From NCBI GenBank assembly GCA_003243425.1, contig QFQP01000011.1:124001-188000 (forward strand): DNA of 64,000 bases. Reading direction: 5' to 3'. This document shows, piece by piece, positions 17,506 to 26,482 of this stretch. This DNA comes from Archangium gephyra (GTDB taxonomy: Bacteria > Myxococcota > Myxococcia > Myxococcales > Myxococcaceae). Each line of letters starts with the position of its first letter. Positions within the stretch are counted from its first letter, which is position 1. The notes beneath the pieces were generated by a model that did not search any database, was not told the origin of the DNA, and saw only the letters and a program-made list of their open reading frames with translations. The position numbers were made by a program, and so were the translations under genes.

Positions 17506-18030
17506 TCACTTCTTCTTGCCGGCCTTCGCGGGCTTCTTGGCGAGAGCGGGCGCTTCTTCCATGGTCTCGATGAACTCCACGATGCGGCTGTCGGCCTTGC
17601 GCAGCCGGCGCGAGAGCATGCGGCAGATGTTCTGCAGCACGATGACGTACGCGAAGTTGTCGGACTTGTAGAGGTTCCACAGGTCGAGGTTGGTCAGCGA
17701 GTACGTGACCGCCTTCTTGCGCACCACGCAGGTCGCCGAGCGCGGCTGCAATTCGACCAGCGTCATTTCGCCGAAGCACTCCCCGGGCCCGAGCTTCACG
17801 ATGGTCTGGTTGGTGCCCGAGCTGCTCTTGCGCAGCACTTCGACCTCACCCTCGCGAATGACGTACAGCGTGCGGCCGAGCTCGCCTTCGTTGCAGATGA
17901 TCTCGCCCACGTCCCATTTCCGCTCCTCGAGGAACTCGAAAAGAATGTCGAGGCTCGGACCCTTGAGGTCCTGAAATACGGGAACGGTGCGGAGGAACGT
18001 AGCGATGGCTGCGTCGCGCTTGGTGATCAT
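17506..18030 (-). CDS. Cyclic nucleotide-binding domain protein
   Basis: 174 residues. One cNMP-binding (CRP-like) beta-roll occupies about residues 15-135, with GEIICNEGELGRTLYVIREGEVEV and the phosphate-binding cassette ECFGEMTLVELQPRSATC, including the conserved Glu and Arg. The tail is helical, then Lys/Ala-rich (AKKPAKAGKKK). There is no helix-turn-helix, so it is not a CRP-type transcription factor. It probably acts as a small sensor or adaptor. First gene of the ribE operon. Its promoter must lie in the 74 bp upstream, which also hold a strong hairpin. Confidence 0.85.
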   Translation of the reverse strand: MITKRDAAIATFLRTVPVFQDLKGPSLDILFEFLEERKWDVGEIICNEGELGRTLYVIREGEVEVLRKSSSGTNQTIVKLGPGECFGEMTLVELQPRSATCVVRKKAVTYSLTNLDLWNLYKSDNFAYVIVLQNICRMLSRRLRKADSRIVEFIETMEEAPALAKKPAKAGKKK

Positions 18031-18055
18031 GGCGACGACGCAATCACTTCACTTC

Positions 18056-18091
18056 CGGGAGCGCCAGCACTTCTGAAGGCCGGCGCTCCCG
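18056..18091. terminator. 10-bp perfect hairpin between two minus-strand genes, terminator-like
   Basis: Perfect 10-bp arms CGGGAGCGCC (18056-18065) and GGCGCTCCCG (18082-18091) enclose a 16-nt loop. It lies 14 nt past the stop of the Lys/Ala-rich secreted-protein gene and upstream of the cNMP gene. No T-run follows on either strand, so a classic intrinsic terminator is not complete; a Rho-aided terminator or processing site is equally possible. Confidence 0.5.
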
Positions 18092-18104
18092 TGAGAACGG
18101 CGTG

Positions 18105-18626
18105 TCACATCGCGTCGGCGTCGGCGTCTTCGATCGCGCGGTCGGCGTCGGCGTTGGCCTTCTCGATGTCGGCGTCAGCCATGGCGTTGGCCTCGGCGAG
18201 CTTCGCGTCGACCTTCGCGCGGTCCTCGACGGCCGTCGCTTCAGCCTTCGAGCGCGCTTCTTCGGCCTTCGCCGTCGCTTCGGCGCGCTTCACTTCGGCG
18301 TTGGCCTTCGCGAGCGCCGCCTTCGACGCCGCGTCCTTGTTGGCCTTCGCGGTGGCCTCGGCGGCTTTGGCGTTGGCCTTCGCGTCGTCGACGCGCTTCT
18401 TCCACTCGGCCTTGGTGTTCTCGGTCTTCGTCTTCTGCTCGGCCTTGAGATCGTCGATGCGCTTCTTCCACTCTTCCTTGCCGGTCTTCTTGCGCTCGTC
18501 GGCGACCTTCTTGCGCTCATCGGCGCGCGTCTTGGCAGCCGCCTTCTTTTCGTTCTTCGAGGCCGGAGCCTGTGCAAACGCGACCGTGGACATCAGAGCC
18601 AGCGACAACCCGAGAATCAGACGCAT
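18105..18626 (-). CDS. Secreted Lys/Ala/Glu-rich coiled-coil protein
   Basis: 173 residues. A clean signal peptide (RLILGLSLALMSTVAFA) is followed by a body of almost only Lys, Ala, Glu, Asp, Arg and Thr. It reads as continuous charged helix with repeats such as ADERKKVADERKK and AKANAEVKRAEATAKAEEA. The last 30 residues turn acidic (ADADIEKANADADRAIEDAD), so the mature protein is basic at one end and acidic at the other. GGGGAA 4 nt before the ATG is a good ribosome binding site. Single-gene transcript with a hairpin downstream. No family is recognised; a periplasmic structural or cell-wall-associated role is a guess. Confidence 0.75.
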   Translation of the reverse strand: MRLILGLSLALMSTVAFAQAPASKNEKKAAAKTRADERKKVADERKKTGKEEWKKRIDDLKAEQKTKTENTKAEWKKRVDDAKANAKAAEATAKANKDAASKAALAKANAEVKRAEATAKAEEARSKAEATAVEDRAKVDAKLAEANAMADADIEKANADADRAIEDADADAM

Positions 18627-18659
18627 GTGTTCCCCTCTTCCTACGTGTGAGTGAGTGCT

Positions 18660-19601
18660 TCAGGCGGCCCCGTAAAGACGGAGCGCGTTGCCGCCCAACA
18701 ACCCGGCTTCGACATCGTCACCGAACCTCAACTGCAGCAGCTGTTTGAGCTCGCGATCCCACGCGTACGGAATGTTCGGGAAGTCGGTGCCGTAGAGAAT
18801 GCGCTCGGGACGCACCTCGAAGATGCGCCGTGGCACCTCGAGCGGGAAGTAGTTGGCGCCGACCATGGTGGTGTCGACCCAGAGGTTGTCGTGTTGCTCG
18901 AGTAACCGGGTGTACCCGTCGAACTCGTCGGCGCCGAGGTGTGGCACGCAGAGCTTCAACTTCGGGTGCGCTTTCAACACACGCTCCACGCGCTCGACGG
19001 CGCAGAGCGCATGCACGTCGCACTTGTACGCGCTGGAGTTCGGCTCACGGCCTGCGTGCATCACCAGGGGACGGTCGAACTCGGCGCACACCTCGTAGAT
19101 CTCGTCGAGCTCGGGCGCGTCGGGCGCGAAGCACTGAACGTGGCAATGCAGCTTCACGCCCCGCAGACCGTCGGCGAACGCCTCTCGCAGAATGGTCTTC
19201 GCGTTCGGCTCACCGGGAAGCACCGTCGCCAGGCCGATGACACGTGAATCGTGTTTCGCGATGTCGGCCACGTATTCGTTGAGCACGCGCGCCATGCCCG
19301 GCTTGTGCGCGTAGTGCAGCGCGACCACCTTCGAGACCCCGCGCGAGAACAGGAAGTCGAGCGTGTTCGGCGTGTGCAACTTGTAGCGAATGGGCCAGCC
19401 GTGCGTGTCGAACCAACGCCAGATGGCTTCGAACACGCCGTCGGGAAACAGGTGCACGTGCGCATCGACGACCGGCGGCAAGAGCGCCGGCAGCCGCGCG
19501 CCCTCTTCATCGTTCAACGCAGGCAACGGGAGCGTGAGGCCCTGCGCACTCAACGGCGCCGCGACACAGCACAGCGAGCCCTCGATGATCTCGAGCGTCA
19601 T
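18660..19601 (-). CDS. Amidohydrolase-2 family (TIM-barrel) metal hydrolase/decarboxylase
   Basis: 313 residues. Metal-ligand motifs of the amidohydrolase-2 family appear in order: DAHVHLFP near residue 46, KLHCHVQCF, MHAGREP and LYGTDFPN. Members hydrolyse lactones and amides or decarboxylate aromatic acids through one zinc ion. The family is broad, so the substrate cannot be named. The first 40 residues precede the barrel. The gene lies 33 nt upstream of the secreted coiled-coil gene and diverges from an oxygenase-like gene across 29 bp, leaving very little promoter space. Confidence 0.82.
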   Translation of the reverse strand: MTLEIIEGSLCCVAAPLSAQGLTLPLPALNDEEGARLPALLPPVVDAHVHLFPDGVFEAIWRWFDTHGWPIRYKLHTPNTLDFLFSRGVSKVVALHYAHKPGMARVLNEYVADIAKHDSRVIGLATVLPGEPNAKTILREAFADGLRGVKLHCHVQCFAPDAPELDEIYEVCAEFDRPLVMHAGREPNSSAYKCDVHALCAVERVERVLKAHPKLKLCVPHLGADEFDGYTRLLEQHDNLWVDTTMVGANYFPLEVPRRIFEVRPERILYGTDFPNIPYAWDRELKQLLQLRFGDDVEAGLLGGNALRLYGAA

Positions 19602-19630
19602 GGCGATTCCGTAGCACTACGCTGGGCGGC

Positions 19631-20344
19631 ATGAAGGTCTTCCCGTCGGAGTTCGAAGCGATGCTCTCGCCTGAGGGCCGCAAGCTGCTCGCAGGAGACC
19701 ACCCGGCCGTCGGTGTCCTCTCGCGCGAGAACTTCTATGCGTCAGATGCGCTGGTCGATCACACGCACCTGCCGAAGTACACGCAGGTGATTCACGACAA
19801 GTTCGAAGAGCTGCTGGTGCCCATGGTGCGGCCGCTGCCCTCGGCGAAGGCGAGCTACGCGTCGAACGCAGACCTGCTGCCGAAAGTCGGGAAGATGCGC
19901 GGCGTGCCGACCAGCACTGGCACCGACTCGAAGGCCTTCCAGCGCGCCGAAGAGCTCGGCCTCGTCGCCATGCTGTATTCCGAGAGCTACGTGAAGTTCT
20001 GCACGCTGCTCGCCGGGCGCGCCGTCGAGGGGCCGTCGCTGCTCCAGCTCTTCGCGTACGCACACGGTGACTACGCGGGGCCGCACACCGACAACCACCC
20101 GGACCATCCGCGGCAGAAGGAGGGGTATTGCGACGTGCACCTCACGTTCTGCACGCCGGGCATTCGCGAACAGTGGATCGTCTACGAGCAGGGCGGTCAT
20201 TTCTCGCAGCAGCGATCCATTGCAGGCACCGGCACCATCACCGCGTATCGCCTGCCGACCTGGCACTACACGACGCCCCTGCGCGCCGATTCTCCGGAAG
20301 ACCGTCGCTGGTTGGTGCTCAGCAGCTTCTACGACGCGGAGTGA
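19631..20344 (+). CDS. Probable 2-oxoglutarate/Fe(II) oxygenase-like protein
   Basis: 237 residues. An HxD pair (His152, Asp154 in GPHTDNHPD), a later His212 (LPTWHYTTP) and Arg226 fit the iron- and 2-oxoglutarate-binding set of prolyl-hydroxylase-like dioxygenases, spaced as usual. These enzymes hydroxylate proteins or small molecules using oxygen. The N-terminal 130 residues are helical. The last 16 bp overlap the convergent cydB gene. The family call rests on the motif pattern only. Confidence 0.6.
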   Translation: MKVFPSEFEAMLSPEGRKLLAGDHPAVGVLSRENFYASDALVDHTHLPKYTQVIHDKFEELLVPMVRPLPSAKASYASNADLLPKVGKMRGVPTSTGTDSKAFQRAEELGLVAMLYSESYVKFCTLLAGRAVEGPSLLQLFAYAHGDYAGPHTDNHPDHPRQKEGYCDVHLTFCTPGIREQWIVYEQGGHFSQQRSIAGTGTITAYRLPTWHYTTPLRADSPEDRRWLVLSSFYDAE

Positions 20345-21342
20345 TCGTCGGCAGACACACGCCCACGGAAGTGCCGCATCACCCACCAGAAATACGCGGC
20401 TGCGATCAACACGCCGGGAATCCACCAGACGAGCGCACCGTCGATGCCCGCTCCGTGTGAAGCGGCGGAGGTCGCGGTGAGCGAGAGCTCGGGCGTCGGC
20501 CGCGAACGCAGCACGACAGGGAACATGCCGCCGATCGCCGTGACGAGGCTGCCGACGACGAACGCGCTGCTGCCGAAGAACGCGTGTGAACGGCGAACGA
20601 CCGCGAACACCGCGCCGCCGATGCTCAGCACGAGGCCGATGAAGAACGGCGCATTGAGGTTGGGCGGCGCGACCACGAACGTCACCACGCCGCTGGCGAC
20701 CCAGCACACCAACGTCGCGAGGAACAGAAACGGCTGCAGGAAGACCGCTTTCTGTTGCACGGCTCCGTCAGTCTTCAGCACCAGCCAGTTCGCGCCGTGT
20801 GCGGTGAGCGCGACGGTGACGAACACGCCGCACGACACCGTGAACCAATCGAGCACGCCCAATTCACCGAAGGGGCTCCAGCTGGCGAAGAGCGGAAGTT
20901 CGAACCAGCCTTCCGGTGTGAGTGGGACACCGCGCAACACGTTGCCGAGGGCTGCCCCGAAGAGCAGCGGCACCAGCAGTGACGAAATGAAGAACGTGAC
21001 GTCGAAGAAGCTCCGCCACAGCGGTGAGCCCAGGTGGCTGCGCAGCTCGAGCGACGCGCCGCGCAGCATGATCGCCCACACCGCGAAGATGACCGGCAGG
21101 TAGAGCCCCGAGAACCCCGCCGCGAGCAGCCGGGGGAACGCGAGCAACGTCGAGCCGCCCGCTGCGACGAGCCACACCTCGTTGCCGTCCCACACCGGGC
21201 CGATGGAGCCGATGACCTGACGTCGCTCGGTGTCGGTGCGCGCGATGAAGCGGTGGAGAATTCCCACGCCGAAGTCGAAGCCGTCGAGCGTGGCCCATGC
21301 GATGAACATCAGGCCGACGAGCCAGAACCAGAGTTCAGGCAT
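20329..21342 (-). CDS. cydB: Cytochrome bd-type ubiquinol oxidase subunit II
   Basis: 337 residues with about eight transmembrane helices and the CydB signatures WATLDGFDFGVGIL near the N-terminus, GPVWDGNEVWLVAAGG, and MLRGASLELR. CydB partners CydA in the inner membrane oxidase that reduces oxygen to water at high affinity without pumping protons. Its start overlaps the cydA stop by 8 bp, so the subunits are made together. Its tail overlaps the convergent oxygenase-like gene. Confidence 0.95.
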   Translation of the reverse strand: MPELWFWLVGLMFIAWATLDGFDFGVGILHRFIARTDTERRQVIGSIGPVWDGNEVWLVAAGGSTLLAFPRLLAAGFSGLYLPVIFAVWAIMLRGASLELRSHLGSPLWRSFFDVTFFISSLLVPLLFGAALGNVLRGVPLTPEGWFELPLFASWSPFGELGVLDWFTVSCGVFVTVALTAHGANWLVLKTDGAVQQKAVFLQPFLFLATLVCWVASGVVTFVVAPPNLNAPFFIGLVLSIGGAVFAVVRRSHAFFGSSAFVVGSLVTAIGGMFPVVLRSRPTPELSLTATSAASHGAGIDGALVWWIPGVLIAAAYFWWVMRHFRGRVSADDHSAS

Positions 21343-22669
21343 GGTGCGCCTCCGCCTGCGGACCGTGGAGAAGCTCGCGACCGACGAGCACCAGGAACAC
21401 GAAGCCCAACAGCGCGTACATGCCGGTGAAGCCGATGAGCGTGAACGCCGTGCTGCCGGAATGAACGGTCGGGCTGGCGCCTTCGGAAGTTCGCAGCAGC
21501 CCGTACACCAGCCACGGTTGTCGGCCGAGCTCGGCGGCCATCCACCCGGCGGTGTTTGCGATGTAGGGGAAAGGCGCGGCGAGCATCAGCACCCACAACA
21601 ACCAGCGTCGTTTCTCGAGCTGTCCGCGCCACGAGAAGACCGCCGAGAGCAACATCAGCCCGATGAAGATCGTGCCGAGGCCGACCATCACGTGGAACGA
21701 GTAGTACGTCAGCTCGATGTTCGTCGGCCACTCACTCTGGGGAATGTCGTTGAGTCCGGTGACGTTCGCGCCGATGTCTCCGAAGGCGAGAATCGAGAGC
21801 ACCGCCGGCACGCCGATGGGGTTGTCCAACTTGCGCTGCTCGACGTTGGGCTGACCGATGAGATGAATGTGCGCACGCGGGCCTGACTCGAAGCGCCCTT
21901 CCATCGCAGCGAGCGCAGCCGGCTGGTGCTTCGCGACGAGCTTCGCCTGCGCATCACCCGTCGGAAACGCCACGAGCAGCGACGAGACGAGGCCTGCGAT
22001 CACACCGACCTTCAGGTTGAGCCGCGCCTGTTCCACGTAGGTGCCGCGCAGCAGCCAGAACGCTCCGACCGACGCCACGACGAACGACGCCGTCACCAGC
22101 GACGCCATCTGATTGTGCGCGAACTGCGCGAACGCCCACGGGTTGAAGAGGTACTCGCCCACGCTGGTGATCGAGAACACGCCCTCTGCGTTGCGCGTGT
22201 ACCCGGTCGGGTGCTGCATGAACGCGTTGGTGACGATGATGAACACACCCGAAAGCCAGCTGCCGACGAGCAACGCGACGGCCGCGGCGAAGTGCTTCTT
22301 CGGGCCGAGCTTCTTCTCGCCGAACACCAACATCGCCAGGAAGGACGACTCGAGGAAGAACGCGAAGAGCCCTTCGAGCGCGAGCGTCTGACCGATGACG
22401 CCGCCGGTGAGGGCGCTGAAGCGCGCCCAGTTGGTGCCGAACTGGAACTCCATGGGAATGCCGGTCACCACGCCGACCGCGAAGTTGAGACCGAAGACCC
22501 GAATCCAGAAACGGGCGGCGGTGTGCCACTGCTCGTCGCCGGTCTTCAGACCTCGCCACTTCATGATCACGATGAGCAGCGCGAGCCCCATCGTCAGCTG
22601 AGGAAAGAGGTAGTGGTAGATGATGGTGAACGCGAACTGGAGCCGATGCCAGAAGAGCGGATCGCCCAT
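21335..22669 (-). CDS. cydA: Cytochrome bd-type ubiquinol oxidase subunit I (short Q-loop form)
   Basis: 444 residues, shorter than the 522-residue E. coli CydA because the periplasmic Q-loop lacks its C-terminal insertion; this is the form seen in cyanide-insensitive oxidases. The N-terminal helix carries FWHRLQFAFTIIYHYLFPQL with the haem b595 histidine, AHNQMAS matches the haem b558 histidine region, and GWMAAELGRQPW is the conserved family signature. A GTG at 22678 would add three residues; the ATG at 22669 is preferred because GGTGA sits 5 nt upstream. No CydX-like small ORF was found behind cydB. Confidence 0.94.
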   Translation of the reverse strand: MGDPLFWHRLQFAFTIIYHYLFPQLTMGLALLIVIMKWRGLKTGDEQWHTAARFWIRVFGLNFAVGVVTGIPMEFQFGTNWARFSALTGGVIGQTLALEGLFAFFLESSFLAMLVFGEKKLGPKKHFAAAVALLVGSWLSGVFIIVTNAFMQHPTGYTRNAEGVFSITSVGEYLFNPWAFAQFAHNQMASLVTASFVVASVGAFWLLRGTYVEQARLNLKVGVIAGLVSSLLVAFPTGDAQAKLVAKHQPAALAAMEGRFESGPRAHIHLIGQPNVEQRKLDNPIGVPAVLSILAFGDIGANVTGLNDIPQSEWPTNIELTYYSFHVMVGLGTIFIGLMLLSAVFSWRGQLEKRRWLLWVLMLAAPFPYIANTAGWMAAELGRQPWLVYGLLRTSEGASPTVHSGSTAFTLIGFTGMYALLGFVFLVLVGRELLHGPQAEAHHA

Positions 22670-22762
22670 GGTGGTCACCGATTAACGGCTTTGTTGATCA
22701 GCCGCGGTTCGAAGTTCTTCACGGAGGCATCATCACACGCGTGCATAAACTGCGTCGTGCCG

Positions 22763-24040
22763 ATGACTCCGCGTGATGCGTTCGAGTTGCCGTACTTGCT
22801 GACGGAAGTGACGTTGGCGCTCGCGGCGCGCGTGCACGTCGAGAAGCACGGAGCTGCCACCAGCAGGTTGAGCGAGGTCGCCGACCGACTCGACACCGAG
22901 CCGTTCTTTCAACGCATCGATGCGCTTCTCTCGCGCGCGAAGATCCCGACGCTGCCGCGACCGATGAACGCGAGCGAATTGCGAACGTGGTCGCAGACGG
23001 TCGGGGCGGCAGTGCCGAAGACCGAGGCGGTGGCACAGTTGGGTCACGGCTTCGGTCTGGTGCTGCAGAACCTCCGGCTGCACGAGCTCGTCTTGCCGTT
23101 GGTCGACGCGTCGCCCGACGACCTCGATCTCGCGATGCGTGAAGCGCTGTTGCGTGAGACGCGCGCAGCGCTGGTCGCCAACCTCGGAAGGCAGGCCGGC
23201 CTTCCGGTGGAACTTCGCGCGACGCCGGCGCAGCTGGTGACGCTGTTGCAGCCGGCCAACCCGCTCGCACGCGCACCGGCGCACGCGCAGGTGGCAGTGC
23301 TGCGTGACGTTCTGAGTGCACTTCGTCGCGAAGTCGGGCGCATCGCGTCGGCGCTCCAGGGTGGCCTCACGCGCCCGACGATCTCACCCCAGGACGCGTT
23401 TCTGACGACGTTGCAGACAGGTGAAGTCGGCGTTCCGTATCTCGGCCTGGAGTTCACCGACGTCGCATTGATGACATCGACGCCAGCGCTCGAGCAGTAC
23501 ATCGCGAAGCAACCGCACGGCTATCGCGCCGTCGGTCCGCAGCTCGGCGCGCGCATCGTCGAAATTGAAGAGCGCCTGAGGCGCAATCAGCTTCCGGTGC
23601 CGCCGAGACCGAACTCGTATGCAACATGGCTCACGTGGAGCGACGCCATCGCGCACGCCATCGGTGCCGTCACCGGGCCGGACCAGCCGGCAGGTGCGTC
23701 GGCGGCGCTGGGCCGTGCGATTGGCCAAGCGATGCTGACGTTGAGCTCGCTCGCGGGGGTGATGCGTCTTCGCGAAGTCGACGACGCCAACGCGGAGCTC
23801 GTTTTCTACCAGCAGAAATTCGAGAAGGCGCTGGGCGCCGACGCGGAGCGGCTCACCGGCATGAGCACCTTCACCACCCTGCCCGCCGCCGTGAAGCCGC
23901 ACGTGGTCTCGATGGCGACGTTGATGCGGATGCTGGCCGGCGCGCGCATCGCCGCGATCTCCACGCAGCGCGCAGGTGATGAGCTCGCCTTGCGCCGCAT
24001 GGCCGAGCTCATCACCACGATGCGCTCACTCTTCGTCTGA
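22763..24040 (+). CDS. Conserved-looking helical protein of unknown function
   Basis: 425 residues, predominantly helical, with no signal peptide, membrane segment or known motif. The interior has loosely repeated segments opening ELPYLLTEVTLAL and, much later, GVPYLGLEFTDVAL. Each is followed by PHG or similar, IxxIxxRL and a PRPMNA/PRPNSY turn, then SWS or TWSDAI. It may therefore be two copies of a domain of about 200 residues. The ATG at 22763 is the start used; a GTG at 22757 adds two residues. It diverges from cydA across 93 bp and its last 15 bp overlap the convergent acs gene. Confidence 0.65.
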   Translation: MTPRDAFELPYLLTEVTLALAARVHVEKHGAATSRLSEVADRLDTEPFFQRIDALLSRAKIPTLPRPMNASELRTWSQTVGAAVPKTEAVAQLGHGFGLVLQNLRLHELVLPLVDASPDDLDLAMREALLRETRAALVANLGRQAGLPVELRATPAQLVTLLQPANPLARAPAHAQVAVLRDVLSALRREVGRIASALQGGLTRPTISPQDAFLTTLQTGEVGVPYLGLEFTDVALMTSTPALEQYIAKQPHGYRAVGPQLGARIVEIEERLRRNQLPVPPRPNSYATWLTWSDAIAHAIGAVTGPDQPAGASAALGRAIGQAMLTLSSLAGVMRLREVDDANAELVFYQQKFEKALGADAERLTGMSTFTTLPAAVKPHVVSMATLMRMLAGARIAAISTQRAGDELALRRMAELITTMRSLFV

Positions 24041-25969
24041 ACGGAGCGCAGCGAGCACCGAGAAGTCTTCGAGCGTCGACGTGTCGCCCTTTGATTCCTT
24101 GCCGGCGGCGACGTCACGCAGCAGGCGCCGCATGATCTTTCCCGAGCGCGTCTTGGGCAGCGCCGCGGCGAAACGGATCTCATCGGGCCGCGCGATGGCG
24201 CCGATCTCCCTGCCCACGTGCGCGGCGAGCTGCTTCTTCAGCGCGTCGTCGGCGGTGATGCCGCTCTTCACCGTCACGAACGCGACCAGCGCCGTGCCCT
24301 TCAAGTCATCGGGCCGGCCGACGACCGCAGCTTCAGCCACGCGCTTGTCACTCACCAATGCGCTCTCGACTTCGGCGGTGCCGAGGCGGTGCCCCGCGAC
24401 GTTCACCACGTCGTCGACCCGGCCGATGATCCAGAAGTAGCCGTCTTCATCGACGCGCGCGCCGTCGCCGGTGAAGTACACGCCGGGCAGCTCGCCGAAG
24501 TAGCCCTTCCTGTAGCGCTCGTCGTTGTTCCACACGGTGCGCAACATCGACGGCCACGGGCGCGTGATGAACAACCTGCCGGCGCCGACCTTCACGGGCT
24601 TGTGATTCGAATCGAGGATCTCGGGGAAGATTCCGGGCAGCGGCAAGGTCGCGCTCCCGGGCTTGGTGGGCGTCGCGCCGGGGAGCGGAGAGATGAGGAT
24701 GCCGCCGGTCTCGGTCTGCCACCACGTGTCGACGATGGGGCAACGGCTCTGGCCGATGACCTCGCGGTACCACATCCACGCTTCGGGGTTGATGGGTTCA
24801 CCCACGCTGCCGAGCACCCGCAGCGACGAGAGGTCGTGTTTGCGCACGGGCTCCTCGCCGAGCTTCATGAACGAGCGAATGGCCGTCGGCGCCGTGTAGA
24901 GAATCGTGACCTTGTGCCGCTCGATGATGTCCCAGAAGCGGTCGGGCCCCGGTGTGGTGGGCGCACCTTCGTAGAGCACCACCGACGCGCCGTTCATCAA
25001 CGGGCCGTACGCGACGTAGCTGTGGCCGGTGATCCACCCCACGTCGGCGCTGCACCAGTAGACGTCGTCGGGTTTGAGGTCGAAGACCCACCGCGACGTG
25101 AGTGACGTCCACACGCCGTAGCCGCCGGTGGTGTGCAGAATGCCCTTCGGCGTACCCGTGGAGCCCGAGGTGTAGAGCACGAACAACGGGTGCTCGCTGT
25201 CGACCCAGGTGGGTTCACACGTCGTGGGCTGATTGGTGAGCAGCGTGTTCCAGCTGATCTCGTTACCCTCGAGCTGCGGAGGCGTGGTGCCGGTGCGCTG
25301 CGCGACGATGACCTTTTCGATGCTCGGAACGCCGTGCTGCAGCGCCGCGCGCACGTTGTCGAGCAGGGGCACGACCGCGCCTTTGCGCCAACCACCGTCG
25401 GCGGTGATCAACACCTTGGCCTTCGAGTCGTTCATGCGATCTCGCAGGGCCTCTGCCGAGAAGCCGCCGAACACCACCGAGTGCGGAGCGCCGATGCGCG
25501 CGCACGCCAGCATGGCGATGACCGCCTCCGAGACCATCGGGAGGTAGATGCCCACCAGGTCACCGGCCTTCACCCCGAGCTGCTTGAGCCCGTTGGCGAG
25601 CTTGCAGACCTCCGCGTGCAGCTCTCGGTACGTGAAGTCGCGGCGATCTCCGGGCTCGCCTTCGAAGCGCAGCGCCACCACGTCACCGCGTGTCGCCAGC
25701 TGCCGGTCCAGCGCGTTGAACGAGAGGTTGGTCTTTCCGCCCAGAAACCACTTCGCGTGATCGTCCTTCCACTCCAGCACGGTGGTGAACGGCGTCTCCC
25801 AGTGCAGCTCCTCCTTCGCGCGCGCGCTCCAGAACGCATCGGGGTCGTCGCGCGCCTGATCGACCAGCTGTCGGTATTCCTCGAGGCTGCGAATGTGCGC
25901 CTTCCTGGTGAACTCCGCAGGCGGCGGGAACACGCGCGTCTCTGTCAGCACCGTCGAGAATTCGCTCAT
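24026..25969 (-). CDS. acs: Acetyl-CoA synthetase (AMP-forming)
   Basis: 647 residues, normal for Acs, which makes acetyl-CoA from acetate, ATP and CoA. ANL-family motifs are clear: the P-loop LYTSGSTGTPKGILHT, DVGWITGHSYVAYGPL, TWWQTETGGILI, and the C-terminal GKIMRRLLR, whose Lys of TRSGK is the site commonly controlled by acetylation. The ATG at 25969 is chosen because conservation begins there; an upstream in-frame ATG at 26050 adds unlike residues. It diverges from the NUDIX gene. Confidence 0.96.
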   Translation of the reverse strand: MSEFSTVLTETRVFPPPAEFTRKAHIRSLEEYRQLVDQARDDPDAFWSARAKEELHWETPFTTVLEWKDDHAKWFLGGKTNLSFNALDRQLATRGDVVALRFEGEPGDRRDFTYRELHAEVCKLANGLKQLGVKAGDLVGIYLPMVSEAVIAMLACARIGAPHSVVFGGFSAEALRDRMNDSKAKVLITADGGWRKGAVVPLLDNVRAALQHGVPSIEKVIVAQRTGTTPPQLEGNEISWNTLLTNQPTTCEPTWVDSEHPLFVLYTSGSTGTPKGILHTTGGYGVWTSLTSRWVFDLKPDDVYWCSADVGWITGHSYVAYGPLMNGASVVLYEGAPTTPGPDRFWDIIERHKVTILYTAPTAIRSFMKLGEEPVRKHDLSSLRVLGSVGEPINPEAWMWYREVIGQSRCPIVDTWWQTETGGILISPLPGATPTKPGSATLPLPGIFPEILDSNHKPVKVGAGRLFITRPWPSMLRTVWNNDERYRKGYFGELPGVYFTGDGARVDEDGYFWIIGRVDDVVNVAGHRLGTAEVESALVSDKRVAEAAVVGRPDDLKGTALVAFVTVKSGITADDALKKQLAAHVGREIGAIARPDEIRFAAALPKTRSGKIMRRLLRDVAAGKESKGDTSTLEDFSVLAALRSDEE

Positions 25970-26055
25970 GCCGCGAACCCTGACGAGCGACCCACCTCCG
26001 CGCCACCATTGATTTGCAGCGCCACGACGCGCCGCGTAAGACAACGCCACTCCGC

Positions 26056-26481
26056 ATGCCCCAGTACAAGAACCCCACGCCCACGGTGGACTGCATCATC
26101 GAACTCCCGGGCGATCGCATCGTGCTCATCAAGCGCAGCAACGCGCCCATCGGTTGGGCGTTGCCTGGCGGCTTCGTCGACGAAGGCGAACCGCTCCACG
26201 CCGCGTGCGTGCGTGAGGTTCGCGAAGAGACCGGCCTCGAGGTCGACCTGTCCGAGCAGTTCTTCACCTACTCCGACCCGTCGCGCGACCCGCGCAAGCA
26301 CACCATCTCGACCGTCTTCATCGGCTGGGCCGAGGGCGACCCGAAGGGCAGTGACGACGCGGCCGATGCGAAGGCCTTCACGCTCGACGCGCTCCCGATG
26401 TCGGAGCTCGTGTTCGATCACGCGACGATCGTGAGCGATTACCTGACCTACAAACGCACCGGGAAGCGGCGGAAGATCTGA
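26056..26481 (+). CDS. NUDIX hydrolase
   Basis: 141 residues with a full Nudix box: GFVDEGEPLHAACVREVREETGLEV (residues about 38-62) carries the REVREE core that holds magnesium. The family splits nucleoside diphosphates linked to another moiety; the short single-domain form beginning near PTVDCIIEL resembles ADP-ribose/NADH-type hydrolases and regulators. It lies 1 nt upstream of glpD, which suggests one transcript. Substrate unproven. Confidence 0.85.
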   Translation: MPQYKNPTPTVDCIIELPGDRIVLIKRSNAPIGWALPGGFVDEGEPLHAACVREVREETGLEVDLSEQFFTYSDPSRDPRKHTISTVFIGWAEGDPKGSDDAADAKAFTLDALPMSELVFDHATIVSDYLTYKRTGKRRKI

Positions 26482-26482
26482 A

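Noticed and set aside
20329..20344. A CydX-like small subunit gene behind cydB
   Set aside because: The space after cydB is filled by the convergent oxygenase-like gene and no short hydrophobic frame is present.
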